A stretch of 64,000 bases of DNA from Poseidonibacter ostreae (GCF_009208055.1 NZ_WFKI01000006.1:37824-101823), one strand, 5' to 3'. Counted from the first letter of the stretch, positions 9,486 to 18,961 are shown. The notes: a model not told the origin generated them from the sequence alone. Numbers and translations: made by a program.

Positions 9486-9518
9486 AAATAGCTTAGTAAA
9501 TAAATTACTAAGCTATTT
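9486..9518. terminator. Bidirectional terminator hairpin
   Basis: A perfect 14-bp stem (AAATAGCTTAGTAA and its complement) with a 5-nt loop, A-rich on one side and T-rich on the other. It lies between convergent dut and the gamma-carbonic-anhydrase gene. Confidence 0.85.
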
Positions 9519-9520
9519 TT

Positions 9521-10021
9521 TTAAGAATAATCGTTTTTATAATCTACATAATGAGCAGCATGATTTATTAATCCTTGCTCATCTTCACTTGATAATTGTT
9601 TTACAACTTTAGCAGGACTTCCCATAATTAAAGAATTAGGTGGAAAAACTTTTCCAGCTGTAACAAGTGAATTAGCTCCAACAATTGAGCCTTTACCAAT
9701 TACAGCATTATCTAAAATTGTTGCACTCATTCCAATTAAACAGTTATCTTCGATTTTACAACCATGTAACATTACTTTATGTCCTACAGTTACATTATCT
9801 CCAATAATTGTTTGAGAATCAACATCTGTATGAATCATTGATAAATCTTGAATATTTGTATTTTTGCCAATAGTAACTGTACTAACATCAGCTCTTACAA
9901 CACATTGAAACCATATTGAAGAGTTCTCTGCTATTGTAACTTGTCCAATAACATCAGCGCTTGGAGCAATCCAAGCTTTTGGGTCAATCTTTGGATAATA
10001 TTCTTTAAACTTTAAAATCAT
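9521..10021 (-). CDS. Gamma-carbonic-anhydrase-like hexapeptide-repeat protein
   Basis: A 166-aa left-handed beta-helix protein of the YrdA/CaiE/gamma-CA family. Hexapeptide repeats (for example IGDNVTVGHKV, IGMSATILDNAVIGKGSIVGAN) fill residues 10-145. The three histidines that bind metal in this family are present, in MIHTD, VGHKV and MLHGC. Bacterial members often lack proven carbonic anhydrase activity, so the function is only family level. It lies 8 bases downstream of the M14 peptidase gene and is probably the last gene of that operon. Confidence 0.85.
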   Translation of the reverse strand: MILKFKEYYPKIDPKAWIAPSADVIGQVTIAENSSIWFQCVVRADVSTVTIGKNTNIQDLSMIHTDVDSQTIIGDNVTVGHKVMLHGCKIEDNCLIGMSATILDNAVIGKGSIVGANSLVTAGKVFPPNSLIMGSPAKVVKQLSSEDEQGLINHAAHYVDYKNDYS

Positions 10022-10029
10022 TATTTCTC

Positions 10030-12615
10030 CTACTTTGCTTCATACTTTAATATGATAGGTTCAGAATAGTTTGGAACTTCATCATAAGTAAAAATAGCAT
10101 AATATTTATCAATATCTAAAGCGCCAAAATCATCATAAGTATAGTTATCCATACCTGCAAAAAGTTTTTGTCCATCATGAGTAGAATAGGGCTCTCTATA
10201 GGCATTTTTCATAACTTTTACCCCTTTTAAATCACTATGTTTAGGGTTTGTCCATGTTAATTTAATCTTTCCATTTTCATTAATTAATTGAGCGTTTTCA
10301 ACTTGTGGTAAAGCTTCTCTTCTTTTTGGAATATGTTCAATTATAAGTTTAGGACTTAAAGATTGATTTTGTGTTTCCCATGATACTGTTTTATTTTTTA
10401 TAGCTTTTCTTGATGTTGTTGGTTTTAAAACAAAGGCAACATCACTTTTATCTTTTAGCTTTTCATTTAAAGTGATTTCAGAAAAAGTATCAAATGTAAA
10501 ATATTGAGTTTGATTGTTTTTTAACTCATTTGCACTTACATCATAACCAATATTTTGAATAATCTCTCTATTGGAAATACCTTCATAATCTTTATCAATA
10601 TTTTCATCTACAAACTCTAAATGGAATCTAATATCGTCTTTAATATAAATCTTTGTAGAGTTTAACTCAAAATAAGCTCTTGTAATAAAAGTTTCATTAT
10701 AAGGTGGTAATGAAGAAATATTAAACTCAAAAGTAGAATATATTTTACATCCATTTTTATCATATCCTGAACTTAGTTCATCTGTTTTTACGCCATCTTT
10801 ACTTAAAGTATATAAAGCCTTTGGGTATAAAACTGAAACAGTTGGTTTAATAGTGTAAGTAACTTCTAGTCTAGGTCTATAAGGTAATCCATAACCATAC
10901 TTACCATATCCAATATCCCATTGCATCATCTGTCTAGTTCTACCAATAATAAGCTCTTTAGGACCTTCAACTCTTAGAGTTACTTGACCATTTTTTGCAA
11001 CTTTTTGTAAACATTCACATTCAATCCCTGAAAGTTCCCATGTTCTCCAAATACCTTGAGTTAATTTATCAGAAGATGTTGGTCTACCAATATATTGTAA
11101 TATTTTCATATTATCAACATCATCAAAATCTGTAATATCACCCATTGTTTCTTGGTCTACAATACCAACATTCCATTCACCATATTTTTCAATAGTTGTT
11201 GAAACCCTATTAATAGGATATAAGTTGAAATCTGCAGATTTAATAATTGCATTATCAGGAAGTGAAGAAACATTTATTGTAATAATTGAATAAGAGATAC
11301 CCTTATTTTCATCAACACCAACAAATAAAGAGTTTACACCAAAGTGTTTTGCATTATTATTTAAGTTTTCTGCAACATAGCCTGTATCTTTAGAGTTTGC
11401 ATAATAAGTTCTTGAAAATTCATCATATTCAGGATCTGTTCTAAGTCTAATTTGAGGATAAAATGGCGATTTTTGGTTTGTTTTTTTATTTACAACTCTA
11501 ATATTATAATAATAGTCTTTATTACTTTGTAAATTAATATCACTAAACTCTAGATTTTGAGTTCTTGCAATTAAATTTGAACCATTACAAAAAGATTTAT
11601 CTTTTAAACTTCTATATATTTCAAAAAACACATCTTCTTTGCTTGTATAAGACCATTTAAGATTAACATGATTTGAACCAATCTCTGTGATTTCAAAAGA
11701 GTCAACTCTTGTAATTGTACTTTTTTTATCATAATTTGGAACTTCTTTAACAGCTGCTAGTAAAGCAGGAATATGCTCTCTTACATGCTCATCCATATCA
11801 TCCATATAATCAGATATATTTCTAGTACCAACTTCTACAACACTTGAAATAATACCTCTTGAGTGATAAAATTCTCTTCCTGAACCTGAAATAAGTTTAG
11901 TAGGTGGTTTACCTTGATGAATACCATATTCTCTACCTGATATTTTTTTTATCTCTTCTGCCATATTTGCACAAAGAGTATTCATATCTGTAGTATCAAT
12001 TGTATCTTCATGTCTAAAATCATGTGCAGGGAAAAATACATTTCCTTGTGAGTGATAATCTAAAGCAATTGAAATATTTTCATGAGCTTCAACAAAATCT
12101 CTTAAAGCTCTTGTTTCTGGTTCTGAAAATGGTTCAGGTCCTCCATATACATTTGATGAAGGAACAGAAGATTTTACATATCCAATTGGAAAGTTTCTAT
12201 TTAAATCAACTCCATATGTTCCATCTGCATTTACTCTTCTATTTTTTCTCCAAAAAGAGAAGTGGTTTTTTGAGTATTCATATCCATCTGGATTTGCACA
12301 AGGAACCATATAAATAGTTGTATTTTCTAAGTATGCTTGAATTGTTGGGTCGTTTTCATAGTTTTCTAAGACATATTTAGCAAACTCTATTGCTAATTCA
12401 TGTCCAACCCATTCTCTTGCATGAATAGTTCCTGTAAAGAATAGGGCAGGTCTTGTATGTGCTGTTTTAATATCTTTAGAGATAGTAATTAAATTAATAT
12501 CTCTTTTTTCCCAAGTTTTTCCAATTGACTCTAACTTAATATATTTAGAGTATTTATTTTCTAGATCTTTGAAAATATCAGTAGACTCATTATATGATCT
12601 ATAAAGTTGTTTCAA
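10030..12615 (-). CDS. M14 zinc carboxypeptidase with FN3 and DNRLRE-like domains
   Basis: An 861-aa metallopeptidase. The N-terminal M14 domain (1-290) has the zinc ligands H65 and E68 in HAREWVGHE, the third ligand H188 in LDYHSQGN, DLNRNFP, and the catalytic glutamate E261 in VVEVGTR, so it should be active. After it come a fibronectin-type-III-like module (about 305-395), two DNRLRE-like beta domains (about 400-580 and 590-765), and another FN3-like module at the end. No signal peptide is visible; the start is TTG at 12615 with AGGAGA upstream. It lies three bases from the upstream ATP-grasp gene, so the pair is co-transcribed and probably acts in the same pathway. Confidence 0.85.
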   Translation of the reverse strand: MKQLYRSYNESTDIFKDLENKYSKYIKLESIGKTWEKRDINLITISKDIKTAHTRPALFFTGTIHAREWVGHELAIEFAKYVLENYENDPTIQAYLENTTIYMVPCANPDGYEYSKNHFSFWRKNRRVNADGTYGVDLNRNFPIGYVKSSVPSSNVYGGPEPFSEPETRALRDFVEAHENISIALDYHSQGNVFFPAHDFRHEDTIDTTDMNTLCANMAEEIKKISGREYGIHQGKPPTKLISGSGREFYHSRGIISSVVEVGTRNISDYMDDMDEHVREHIPALLAAVKEVPNYDKKSTITRVDSFEITEIGSNHVNLKWSYTSKEDVFFEIYRSLKDKSFCNGSNLIARTQNLEFSDINLQSNKDYYYNIRVVNKKTNQKSPFYPQIRLRTDPEYDEFSRTYYANSKDTGYVAENLNNNAKHFGVNSLFVGVDENKGISYSIITINVSSLPDNAIIKSADFNLYPINRVSTTIEKYGEWNVGIVDQETMGDITDFDDVDNMKILQYIGRPTSSDKLTQGIWRTWELSGIECECLQKVAKNGQVTLRVEGPKELIIGRTRQMMQWDIGYGKYGYGLPYRPRLEVTYTIKPTVSVLYPKALYTLSKDGVKTDELSSGYDKNGCKIYSTFEFNISSLPPYNETFITRAYFELNSTKIYIKDDIRFHLEFVDENIDKDYEGISNREIIQNIGYDVSANELKNNQTQYFTFDTFSEITLNEKLKDKSDVAFVLKPTTSRKAIKNKTVSWETQNQSLSPKLIIEHIPKRREALPQVENAQLINENGKIKLTWTNPKHSDLKGVKVMKNAYREPYSTHDGQKLFAGMDNYTYDDFGALDIDKYYAIFTYDEVPNYSEPIILKYEAK

Positions 12616-12618
12616 AAA

Positions 12619-14133
12619 TTATTCTCCTATTTTTAATCTAGATTTTAATTGTGTAAATTTACTTTTACCAATTCCTTCAATATCTTTTAGTTGGTCTAAG
12701 TCTGTAAATACTTCAATTTTTTCTTTAAAATCTAAAATGATTTTTGCAAGTTTAGCACCAATACCTTTTATTTTCTTTAAAGTATTCTCATCTGCGTGAT
12801 TAATATCAACTCTCATATCAGCAATATTTTCATCCCAAGTTTCAATCATTTGCTCATCAATTGATTCAAGTTCTAATAAATCACTTGTATCTGTGATTGT
12901 ATTATTCTCCTTAAAGTCCATAATATCAATTGCTAAATCATCTTCCATTCCGTGTAATGTCATTAAATCAGTTAAAGAGGCAGTGTTAAAGTTTATTTTA
13001 TTTAATGATGCTTCATCTTTAATATGTTTTGTTTGAATGTCTTCAAGTTTTACATAGTTTGGTAATTTATCATAAGAATACTCTTCTGGATAATCACTTG
13101 GATCATTTAATAGAGTTTTTTCCATATCAAAAGTATCATCTTTTTCATTTATAAAAAATGCTCCATCACAAGATGGTTTATATTTACTAAATCCAATATG
13201 TCTCATTGTTCTTAATAATGAAGGATCAATTTTACCTAATTCAACCCATGAATATAAAGGTACATGAGGCATTGGAAATTTACCATTTGAGAAATCCCAC
13301 ATTAAGTATTGACAAATCCAGTCTCTAATATATGGAAAAGCAGCAAAAGCAGTTGCACACTCTAGAATATATGGTTTGTCATCATTTGCATCAATTGCAA
13401 TATCACAAGCCCAATATTCAGCTTTTGCAGCTTTAGAAGCTTTAACTGCAAGTTCAAGTGCATTCATAGGAACATTTTCATAAGACATTGTTCCACCTTG
13501 AGAAGTATTTGTAATCCATTCTCCATCACCTGAGAATCTCCAGAAAGCACAAACAGGTTTATGACCTATTAACATTACTCTTAAATCTCCAGAATATTTT
13601 AAATCTATTCCGTTTTGAGTATAAACAGGGTCATATTTTTCTTTTTCTAATAAATCATGAGCTTCTTTAAAGTTATCCGCTTTATGTACATAATAACCAC
13701 CATAGTTTGAAGGACCATAAGATTTTTTAATGATTTGTGGGTATGTTGCTTCATTTTTTAAATAATCATAAGCTTTTTCTTTATTTTGATGAAAAATCTT
13801 TGTTTTAGGAATAGAGATATCATGTTTTTCACAAAATAGCGTTACATTCTCTTTTGATTTATTTGGAAACTGTGTTTCTAATGATGGGACAAATCTAACA
13901 TGTGGAAGTTCATTTGAAATTTCTCTAAATGTTTCATAAGCAGTTGCTGGGATATTTCCAATTAATACATCAATTTTTTTTGCTCTAACTTCATTGATAA
14001 ATCTTTGTTTATCTTTTCCCCAATGATATGTAACAGTCTCTATTTTATTTGGCCAACCTTTAAAGTTTGAATAATCAAAAAACCTTAAAACGTAATCCAT
14101 ATACAAAAAGCCTAACTTTGGTAATTTACTCAT
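12619..14133 (-). CDS. ATP-grasp ligase fused to C-terminal HhH (ComEA-like) modules
   Basis: A 504-aa cytoplasmic protein. Residues about 90-290 form an ATP-grasp fold of the RimK/glutathione-synthase type (PQIIKKSYGPSNYGGYYV for the nucleotide lysine, RVMLIG, WACDIAIDAND...YILECA for the metal ligands), which usually makes an amide or peptide bond using ATP. The last 130 residues contain a pair of helix-hairpin-helix modules (FNTASLTDLMTLHGM; INHADENTLKKIKGIGAKLA; IEGIGKSKF) like those of ComEA DNA-binding proteins. I know no standard enzyme with this combination. It is the third gene in a four-gene ligase-peptidase operon. The substrate is unknown. Confidence 0.8.
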   Translation of the reverse strand: MSKLPKLGFLYMDYVLRFFDYSNFKGWPNKIETVTYHWGKDKQRFINEVRAKKIDVLIGNIPATAYETFREISNELPHVRFVPSLETQFPNKSKENVTLFCEKHDISIPKTKIFHQNKEKAYDYLKNEATYPQIIKKSYGPSNYGGYYVHKADNFKEAHDLLEKEKYDPVYTQNGIDLKYSGDLRVMLIGHKPVCAFWRFSGDGEWITNTSQGGTMSYENVPMNALELAVKASKAAKAEYWACDIAIDANDDKPYILECATAFAAFPYIRDWICQYLMWDFSNGKFPMPHVPLYSWVELGKIDPSLLRTMRHIGFSKYKPSCDGAFFINEKDDTFDMEKTLLNDPSDYPEEYSYDKLPNYVKLEDIQTKHIKDEASLNKINFNTASLTDLMTLHGMEDDLAIDIMDFKENNTITDTSDLLELESIDEQMIETWDENIADMRVDINHADENTLKKIKGIGAKLAKIILDFKEKIEVFTDLDQLKDIEGIGKSKFTQLKSRLKIGE

Positions 14134-14155
14134 CTCTTTCCTTTTTTCTTATAAT

Positions 14156-15058
14156 TTATTTTTTTGTTTTTCTATCTATTAAATCTACGATTAAATCAAT
14201 TTTTTTATTATTGAAATCTAAACCCATTTTTTCTTGTTCAGGTGTTGCAAATGCTGGTATTCCATTTACTTCTAATACTACATACTCTTCTTTTTTTCTA
14301 TCATATATAATATCAACACCAGCTATATCTAATCCTGTAACTTTAGTAGCATTTAGTGCCAAATTGATTACATCATCATTTGGTTCCCTCATAAATACAC
14401 TTCCACCACTAGTTACATTCGTTCTCCAATCAGCACCTGAAGCTTTTCTTCCATAACATCCAACAAACTGTCCATCTACAATATCTACTCTATAATCAGT
14501 ATTATCATAATCAATAAATTTCTCTACATAGAAATATCTTAAATCCATTTGATTTAAAAATGGCATTAACATATCAAGTGTTTCTTGATTTTCAATCTTT
14601 GTAAGTCCAACACCACCCCAGCCATCTGTTGGTTTATAAACCATTTTATTCCATTTTTTCATTATTGTTTTTAAATGATGAGTATCATCTCTATGACATA
14701 GTTTATAATCAGCAGTTTGAATTCCATGCTGTCTTAATAAATAAGATGTTTGAAATTTATCTTCACTTAATTCAAATGATTCAAAAGAGTTTATCATTGG
14801 AATTATACGATTTAAAGCTTTTGATAAATAGACTTGATATTGAGTTTGCTCACCTGCATTGTATGAGAAAAATAGGTCTAGTTTATCAACTTTTTTATCT
14901 TCCCATATAATATGACTATTTTTAGCAACTGCATCTCTTAAATTAATTCCAGGAGTTACTGCTATATCTCTTTCATTTAATTTAGTAATAATCTTTTTTT
15001 GAATTTCATCTCCACCACCATTTTGATATAACCACATACCGATTTTTCTCTTACTCAT
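14156..15058 (-). CDS. RimK-like ATP-grasp ligase
   Basis: A 300-aa ATP-grasp enzyme related to RimK, MptN and other glutamate or peptide ligases. Visible features are a small N-terminal Rossmann-like domain, the nucleotide-binding region KMVYKPTDGWGGVGLTKI (about 133-150), RVDIVDGQFVGCYGRKA, and the metal-binding end DIAGVDIIYD...VLEVNG. It should couple a carboxylate to an amine through an acyl phosphate. It is the second of four closely spaced genes and is followed after 22 bases by a second, HhH-fused ATP-grasp gene. The two may add different residues to one product, or form a heteromer. The substrate cannot be read from sequence. Confidence 0.82.
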   Translation of the reverse strand: MSKRKIGMWLYQNGGGDEIQKKIITKLNERDIAVTPGINLRDAVAKNSHIIWEDKKVDKLDLFFSYNAGEQTQYQVYLSKALNRIIPMINSFESFELSEDKFQTSYLLRQHGIQTADYKLCHRDDTHHLKTIMKKWNKMVYKPTDGWGGVGLTKIENQETLDMLMPFLNQMDLRYFYVEKFIDYDNTDYRVDIVDGQFVGCYGRKASGADWRTNVTSGGSVFMREPNDDVINLALNATKVTGLDIAGVDIIYDRKKEEYVVLEVNGIPAFATPEQEKMGLDFNNKKIDLIVDLIDRKTKK

Positions 15059-15082
15059 AACGCCCCCTAAAAAAATATTATA

Positions 15083-16174
15083 CTATTTCTGGAAATACTT
15101 TAAAATGTCTGACATCAAGTTTATTCTTTGTTCAAACGTTTCTTTTAAAGCTCTTTCTTTTTTAGTATGATCTCCATCTCCAAATGGTCCAAATCCATCA
15201 ATTGTTGTAACCCCACAACTTGAAACATGATTTGCATCACTTACTCCACCTCTTTTTTCTGTTGGAATTGTAGTTCCCGTAATCTCCTCTATTTGTTTAA
15301 TAAGTTTTGCTTGATTTTCATTTGCTTCCATTACATCTCTTTGTATTAAACCACTAAGAGTAGAAGTTGTACCTTTGATATAAGAAGTATTTGTAATTTT
15401 ATCTAATGAAGATAGTAATCTATCTCTTTCTTTATTTGTCGTGTATCTGATTTCTAATAACATTTCACACTTAGGAGATATAGTATTTGCTCCAATACCA
15501 CCCGTGATTTTACCTACGTTTACAGTTGTTCCTAAATCTAAGTTTGTTAATTTTGAAAGTTCTTGTAATTTATAAGAAGCTTCAAGGTTTGCATCTATTC
15601 CTTTTAAGTATGAAGTTCCAGCATGTGCAGGAATACCTTCAACTAATATAGTAAAAGTACCAACACCTTTTCTTCCCGTAACTACTTCTAAATTAGGACC
15701 TGCTGCTTCAAATACAAAGCATAAGTCATAATTTTTTGCAATATCTAATGTAACATGCTTAGAATTATCACTACCACTCTCTTCATCAGAAACAATTAAA
15801 AAATCAATATTTGTTATTTCATTATTGTTTTTATAAAGATTTCTAAGAGATTCTAAGGCTACAATATTTCCACCTTTCATATCACAAACACCAGGTCCAT
15901 AAACCCAAGTATCATCTTGTGTAAAGCCTTCAAAAGTTCCTTGTGGAAATACTGTATCATTATGACCTAATAATAAAATATTTTTTAAGTTCTTTTTTCT
16001 TTTACTTGTAAATAATTGGTGATTCCCAATTTCTTCTCTTTGAAAAACAGTCTCTTCAAAACCTAATTCTTTTAGCCAAGAAGACATTATCTTTCCAACA
16101 GTATCAACACCTTTTTTATTTTTTGTGTACGAGTTGATATTTATAATTTTCTCTAAATCATTTAAGTAGTTCAT
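15083..16174 (-). CDS. M20-family zinc carboxypeptidase (glutamate carboxypeptidase-like)
   Basis: A 363-aa co-catalytic zinc hydrolase of the CPG2/ArgE group. Zinc motifs are in order: GHNDT (H70, D72), VCDMKGG (bridging D97), DEESGS and a C-terminal histidine in GDGDH. The dimerisation (lid) domain lies at about 165-275. CPG2-type enzymes remove C-terminal glutamate from folates or peptides, so a gamma-glutamyl or peptidyl substrate is plausible. No signal peptide is seen. It is first in the operon with the two ATP-grasp ligases and the M14 peptidase, and begins after a terminator that isolates it from argG. Confidence 0.82.
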   Translation of the reverse strand: MNYLNDLEKIININSYTKNKKGVDTVGKIMSSWLKELGFEETVFQREEIGNHQLFTSKRKKNLKNILLLGHNDTVFPQGTFEGFTQDDTWVYGPGVCDMKGGNIVALESLRNLYKNNNEITNIDFLIVSDEESGSDNSKHVTLDIAKNYDLCFVFEAAGPNLEVVTGRKGVGTFTILVEGIPAHAGTSYLKGIDANLEASYKLQELSKLTNLDLGTTVNVGKITGGIGANTISPKCEMLLEIRYTTNKERDRLLSSLDKITNTSYIKGTTSTLSGLIQRDVMEANENQAKLIKQIEEITGTTIPTEKRGGVSDANHVSSCGVTTIDGFGPFGDGDHTKKERALKETFEQRINLMSDILKYFQK

Positions 16175-16301
16175 GAATTTTTTCCATACTTTTAATGTAG
16201 TTTGATAGAAATTTTACATAAATTTAATAGTAGCCTAGAAGCTTATATTTAATCATATAAATATTTATTTTTTATTATAACGAAATAGTGGGATAAATGC
16301 A

Positions 16302-16335
16302 TAAGAAAAAAGACTAAAAAATGTCTTTTTTCTTA
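16302..16335. terminator. Terminator between argG and the ligase-peptidase operon
   Basis: A perfect 13-bp stem (TAAGAAAAAAGAC and its complement) with an 8-nt loop and A/T tails on each side. It ends argG transcription on the minus strand. The 127 bases beyond it must contain the promoter of the M20 operon. Confidence 0.8.
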
Positions 16336-16411
16336 AGTTATATATAAGTTAGTGATTAATTGTATATTTTAATCGTAAATTAGTATTTTTTTATCATTTT
16401 ATAAATGATAT

Positions 16412-17647
16412 TTATTTTTTATTTTGTCCTGCAATTATAAATCTTAGTGCATTAAGTCTAATAAATCCTTCTGCATCTTTTTGATTATATACTTCATCTT
16501 CTTCAAAAGTTGAATGAGCTTCAGAGAATAATGATTTAGTAGATTCTCGTCCAACAACAATTACATTACCTTTATAAAGTTTAAGTCTTACATTTCCCTC
16601 AACATCTTTTTGAGTTGCATCAATTGCAGCTTGAAGCATTTCTCTTTCAGGTGAGAACCAGTAACCTTGGTAGATTAACTTAGCATATTTTGGCATCATC
16701 TCATCTTTTAAATGTGCAGCTTCTCTATCAAGTGTAATAGATTCAATTGCTCTGTGAGCTTTTAGCATAATAGTTCCACCTGGAGTTTCATAACAACCTC
16801 TAGCTTTCATACCTACATATCTATTTTCAACAATATCAATTCTTCCAATACCATGTTTGTTTCCATACTCATTAAGTGTTCTTAAAATTGTAGCAGGTGA
16901 CATTTCTTTATCATTAATTGAGATTGGATCACCATTTTTATATCCAATTGTGATATATTCTGCTTCATCTGGAGCATTTTCAGGTGAAACTGACCATAAC
17001 CACATAGACTCTTCAGGTTCTGCATTTGGATTTTCTAAACTTAAACCTTCATAAGAAATATGTAAAAGGTTAGCATCCATAGAATATGGACTAACTGCTG
17101 GGTTACCATCTTCATCTAAGTGTTTTTTATCAATTGTAATACCATGATCAGCAGCATAAGCCAGTAGCTTTTCTCTTGAATTTAAATCCCATTCTCTCCA
17201 AGGAGCAATAACAGTAATATCAGGGTTTAATCCTAAATATCCTAGCTCAAATCTTACTTGGTCATTACCTTTTCCTGTAGCTCCATGTGATACAGCATCT
17301 GCACCCATTTTATTTGCAATTTCAATTTGTTTTTTTGAAATTAAAGGTCGAGCAATAGAAGTTCCTAATAAATATTCACCCTCATAAATTGCATTTGCTC
17401 TAAACATTGGGAATACATAATCTTTTACAAACTCTTCTTGTATATCTAATATAAAAATATTTTCAGGTTTAATACCCATTGCAAGTGCTTTTTCACGTGC
17501 AGGTTCAACTTCTTCACCTTGACCTAAATCAGCTGTAAATGTAATTACTTCTGCATTATATTCATCTTGAAGCCATTTTAAAATAACTGAAGTATCAAGC
17601 CCACCACTATAAGCTAGTACTACTTTTTTAACATCTTTTTTACTCAT
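16412..17647 (-). CDS. argG: Argininosuccinate synthase
   Basis: The enzyme joins citrulline and aspartate at the cost of ATP to AMP in arginine synthesis. The 411-aa protein has the N-type ATP pyrophosphatase P-loop AYSGGLDTSV at residues 10-19, the SHGATGKGNDQVRFE citrulline/aspartate-binding segment and the usual C-terminal multimerisation helix. The start has AGGAT eight bases upstream. It is alone between terminator and promoter. argF lies about 14 kb away, so arginine genes are scattered. Confidence 0.96.
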   Translation of the reverse strand: MSKKDVKKVVLAYSGGLDTSVILKWLQDEYNAEVITFTADLGQGEEVEPAREKALAMGIKPENIFILDIQEEFVKDYVFPMFRANAIYEGEYLLGTSIARPLISKKQIEIANKMGADAVSHGATGKGNDQVRFELGYLGLNPDITVIAPWREWDLNSREKLLAYAADHGITIDKKHLDEDGNPAVSPYSMDANLLHISYEGLSLENPNAEPEESMWLWSVSPENAPDEAEYITIGYKNGDPISINDKEMSPATILRTLNEYGNKHGIGRIDIVENRYVGMKARGCYETPGGTIMLKAHRAIESITLDREAAHLKDEMMPKYAKLIYQGYWFSPEREMLQAAIDATQKDVEGNVRLKLYKGNVIVVGRESTKSLFSEAHSTFEEDEVYNQKDAEGFIRLNALRFIIAGQNKK

Positions 17648-17703
17648 AAATTTATCCTATGATTATCATTATTTTTAAGGCTAATATTTTATCTAATGTT
17701 AGC

Positions 17704-17709
17704 TATAAT
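17704..17709 (+). promoter_or_regulatory. -10 box giving a probably leaderless S4-domain transcript
   Basis: A perfect TATAAT stands 7 bases before ATG 17717, leaving no room for a leader. An earlier in-frame ATG at 17696 would lie upstream of this box. The same layout precedes recR. Confidence 0.55.
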
Positions 17710-17716
17710 CTTAATT

Positions 17717-17968
17717 ATGAGAATAGATAAATTTTTAAACGCAGTTAATATTACAAAAAGAAGAGCAGTTGCTGAAGATATGTTAGAGCATAAAGTTGTT
17801 TTTATAAACAATCTTGCAGTTAAAAAAGCGAAAGAAGTAAAACTTGGAGATATTATAGAAATTAGATATCTTGAAAGAAGTGATAAGTTTAAAGTTTTAC
17901 AAATACCAAACGTAAAATCTACACCAAAGTCCAAAATGGCTGAATACGTAGAAAAGATAGAAGGATAA
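17717..17968 (+). CDS. S4-domain RNA-binding protein
   Basis: An 83-aa protein made almost entirely of an S4 fold (MRIDKFLNAVNITKRRAVAEDML...VKKAKEVKLGDIIEI), as in Hsp15, RqcP and related ribosome-associated proteins. These bind structured RNA, often stalled 50S subunits; which role applies here is unknown. I start it at 17717 because the TATAAT at 17704-17709 would exclude the ATG at 17696, and MRIDKFL is the usual S4 start. It heads a four-gene operon with trpD, tsaE and lptB; only four bases separate it from trpD. Confidence 0.85.
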   Translation: MRIDKFLNAVNITKRRAVAEDMLEHKVVFINNLAVKKAKEVKLGDIIEIRYLERSDKFKVLQIPNVKSTPKSKMAEYVEKIEG

Positions 17969-17972
17969 TTAA

Positions 17973-18953
17973 ATGTTTAATACAGCAAAAATGAAATTTG
18001 ATGATATCTTTGAAAATAGATTACCACAAGATGAAGTAAAAGAGTATTTAATAGAACTTTATGAAAGAGGTGAAACAGCTGCTGAAATCGCAGGAGCTGC
18101 AAGCGCTATGAGAGATCATTTAATTCCACTTCCAGTTCATTATGACTTGAAACAAAAAATTATTGATAATTGTGGAACAGGTGGAGATAAATCAAACTCT
18201 TTTAATATCTCAACAACAGTTTCAATTCTTTTATCAGCTTGTGGTTCGTATGTAGCTAAGCATGGAAATAGAAGTATAACAAGTAAATCAGGAAGTGCAG
18301 ATATGCTTGAAGCTTTAGATATTAATCTTAATTTATCTTTAGAGAACTCTGCAAAAATGTTAGAAGAGACAGGTTTTACTTTTATGTTTGCACAAAATCA
18401 TCATCCTGCAATGAAATATATTATGCCAATTAGAAAAAGTATACCACATAGAACTATTTTTAATATTTTAGGACCTTTGTCAAACCCTGCAACTGTTTCA
18501 AAACAATTAATTGGTGTATTTGATAAGTCATATATTAATAAAATTGCATCTGCTTTAGACTTGTTAGATACAAAAAGGTCTATAATCGTATCATCAAATG
18601 ATGGTATGGATGAAATCTCTATATCAGATATCTCTTTTGGAACATCATTATTTAATGGTAAAATAGAAGATTTTGAAATCAATCCTGAAAATTATGGTTT
18701 AAAACTAGCACCTAAAGAGGAAGTAGTAGGTGGTGATGCTAAGTTTAATGCAAATATTACAAAAGAGCTTTTATCAAATAATATTAAAGGAGCTAAACTA
18801 GATATTGTTTTAATAAATGCAGCAGCGGCTTTAATTGTTGATGAAAAAGCAAGAGATTTCCAAGATGGAATTGCAATGGCAAAAGAAGCAATCTTAAATG
18901 GAAAAGCAAAAGAAAAACTTGAACAAATAATAAAAGTTTCAAAACAATTATAG
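17973..18953 (+). CDS. trpD: Anthranilate phosphoribosyltransferase
   Basis: It transfers phosphoribose from PRPP to anthranilate, the second step of tryptophan synthesis. The 326-aa protein shows the PRPP-binding CGTGGD motif (about 67-72), the KHGNRS motif, SGSADMLEALD and a downstream DE acidic pair for the metal (MDEIS). It is not fused to a glutamine amidotransferase. It sits among unrelated translation and envelope genes (S4 protein, tsaE, lptB) in one operon, far from trpB. Confidence 0.94.
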   Translation: MFNTAKMKFDDIFENRLPQDEVKEYLIELYERGETAAEIAGAASAMRDHLIPLPVHYDLKQKIIDNCGTGGDKSNSFNISTTVSILLSACGSYVAKHGNRSITSKSGSADMLEALDINLNLSLENSAKMLEETGFTFMFAQNHHPAMKYIMPIRKSIPHRTIFNILGPLSNPATVSKQLIGVFDKSYINKIASALDLLDTKRSIIVSSNDGMDEISISDISFGTSLFNGKIEDFEINPENYGLKLAPKEEVVGGDAKFNANITKELLSNNIKGAKLDIVLINAAAALIVDEKARDFQDGIAMAKEAILNGKAKEKLEQIIKVSKQL

Positions 18954-18961
18954 GTTTAATT

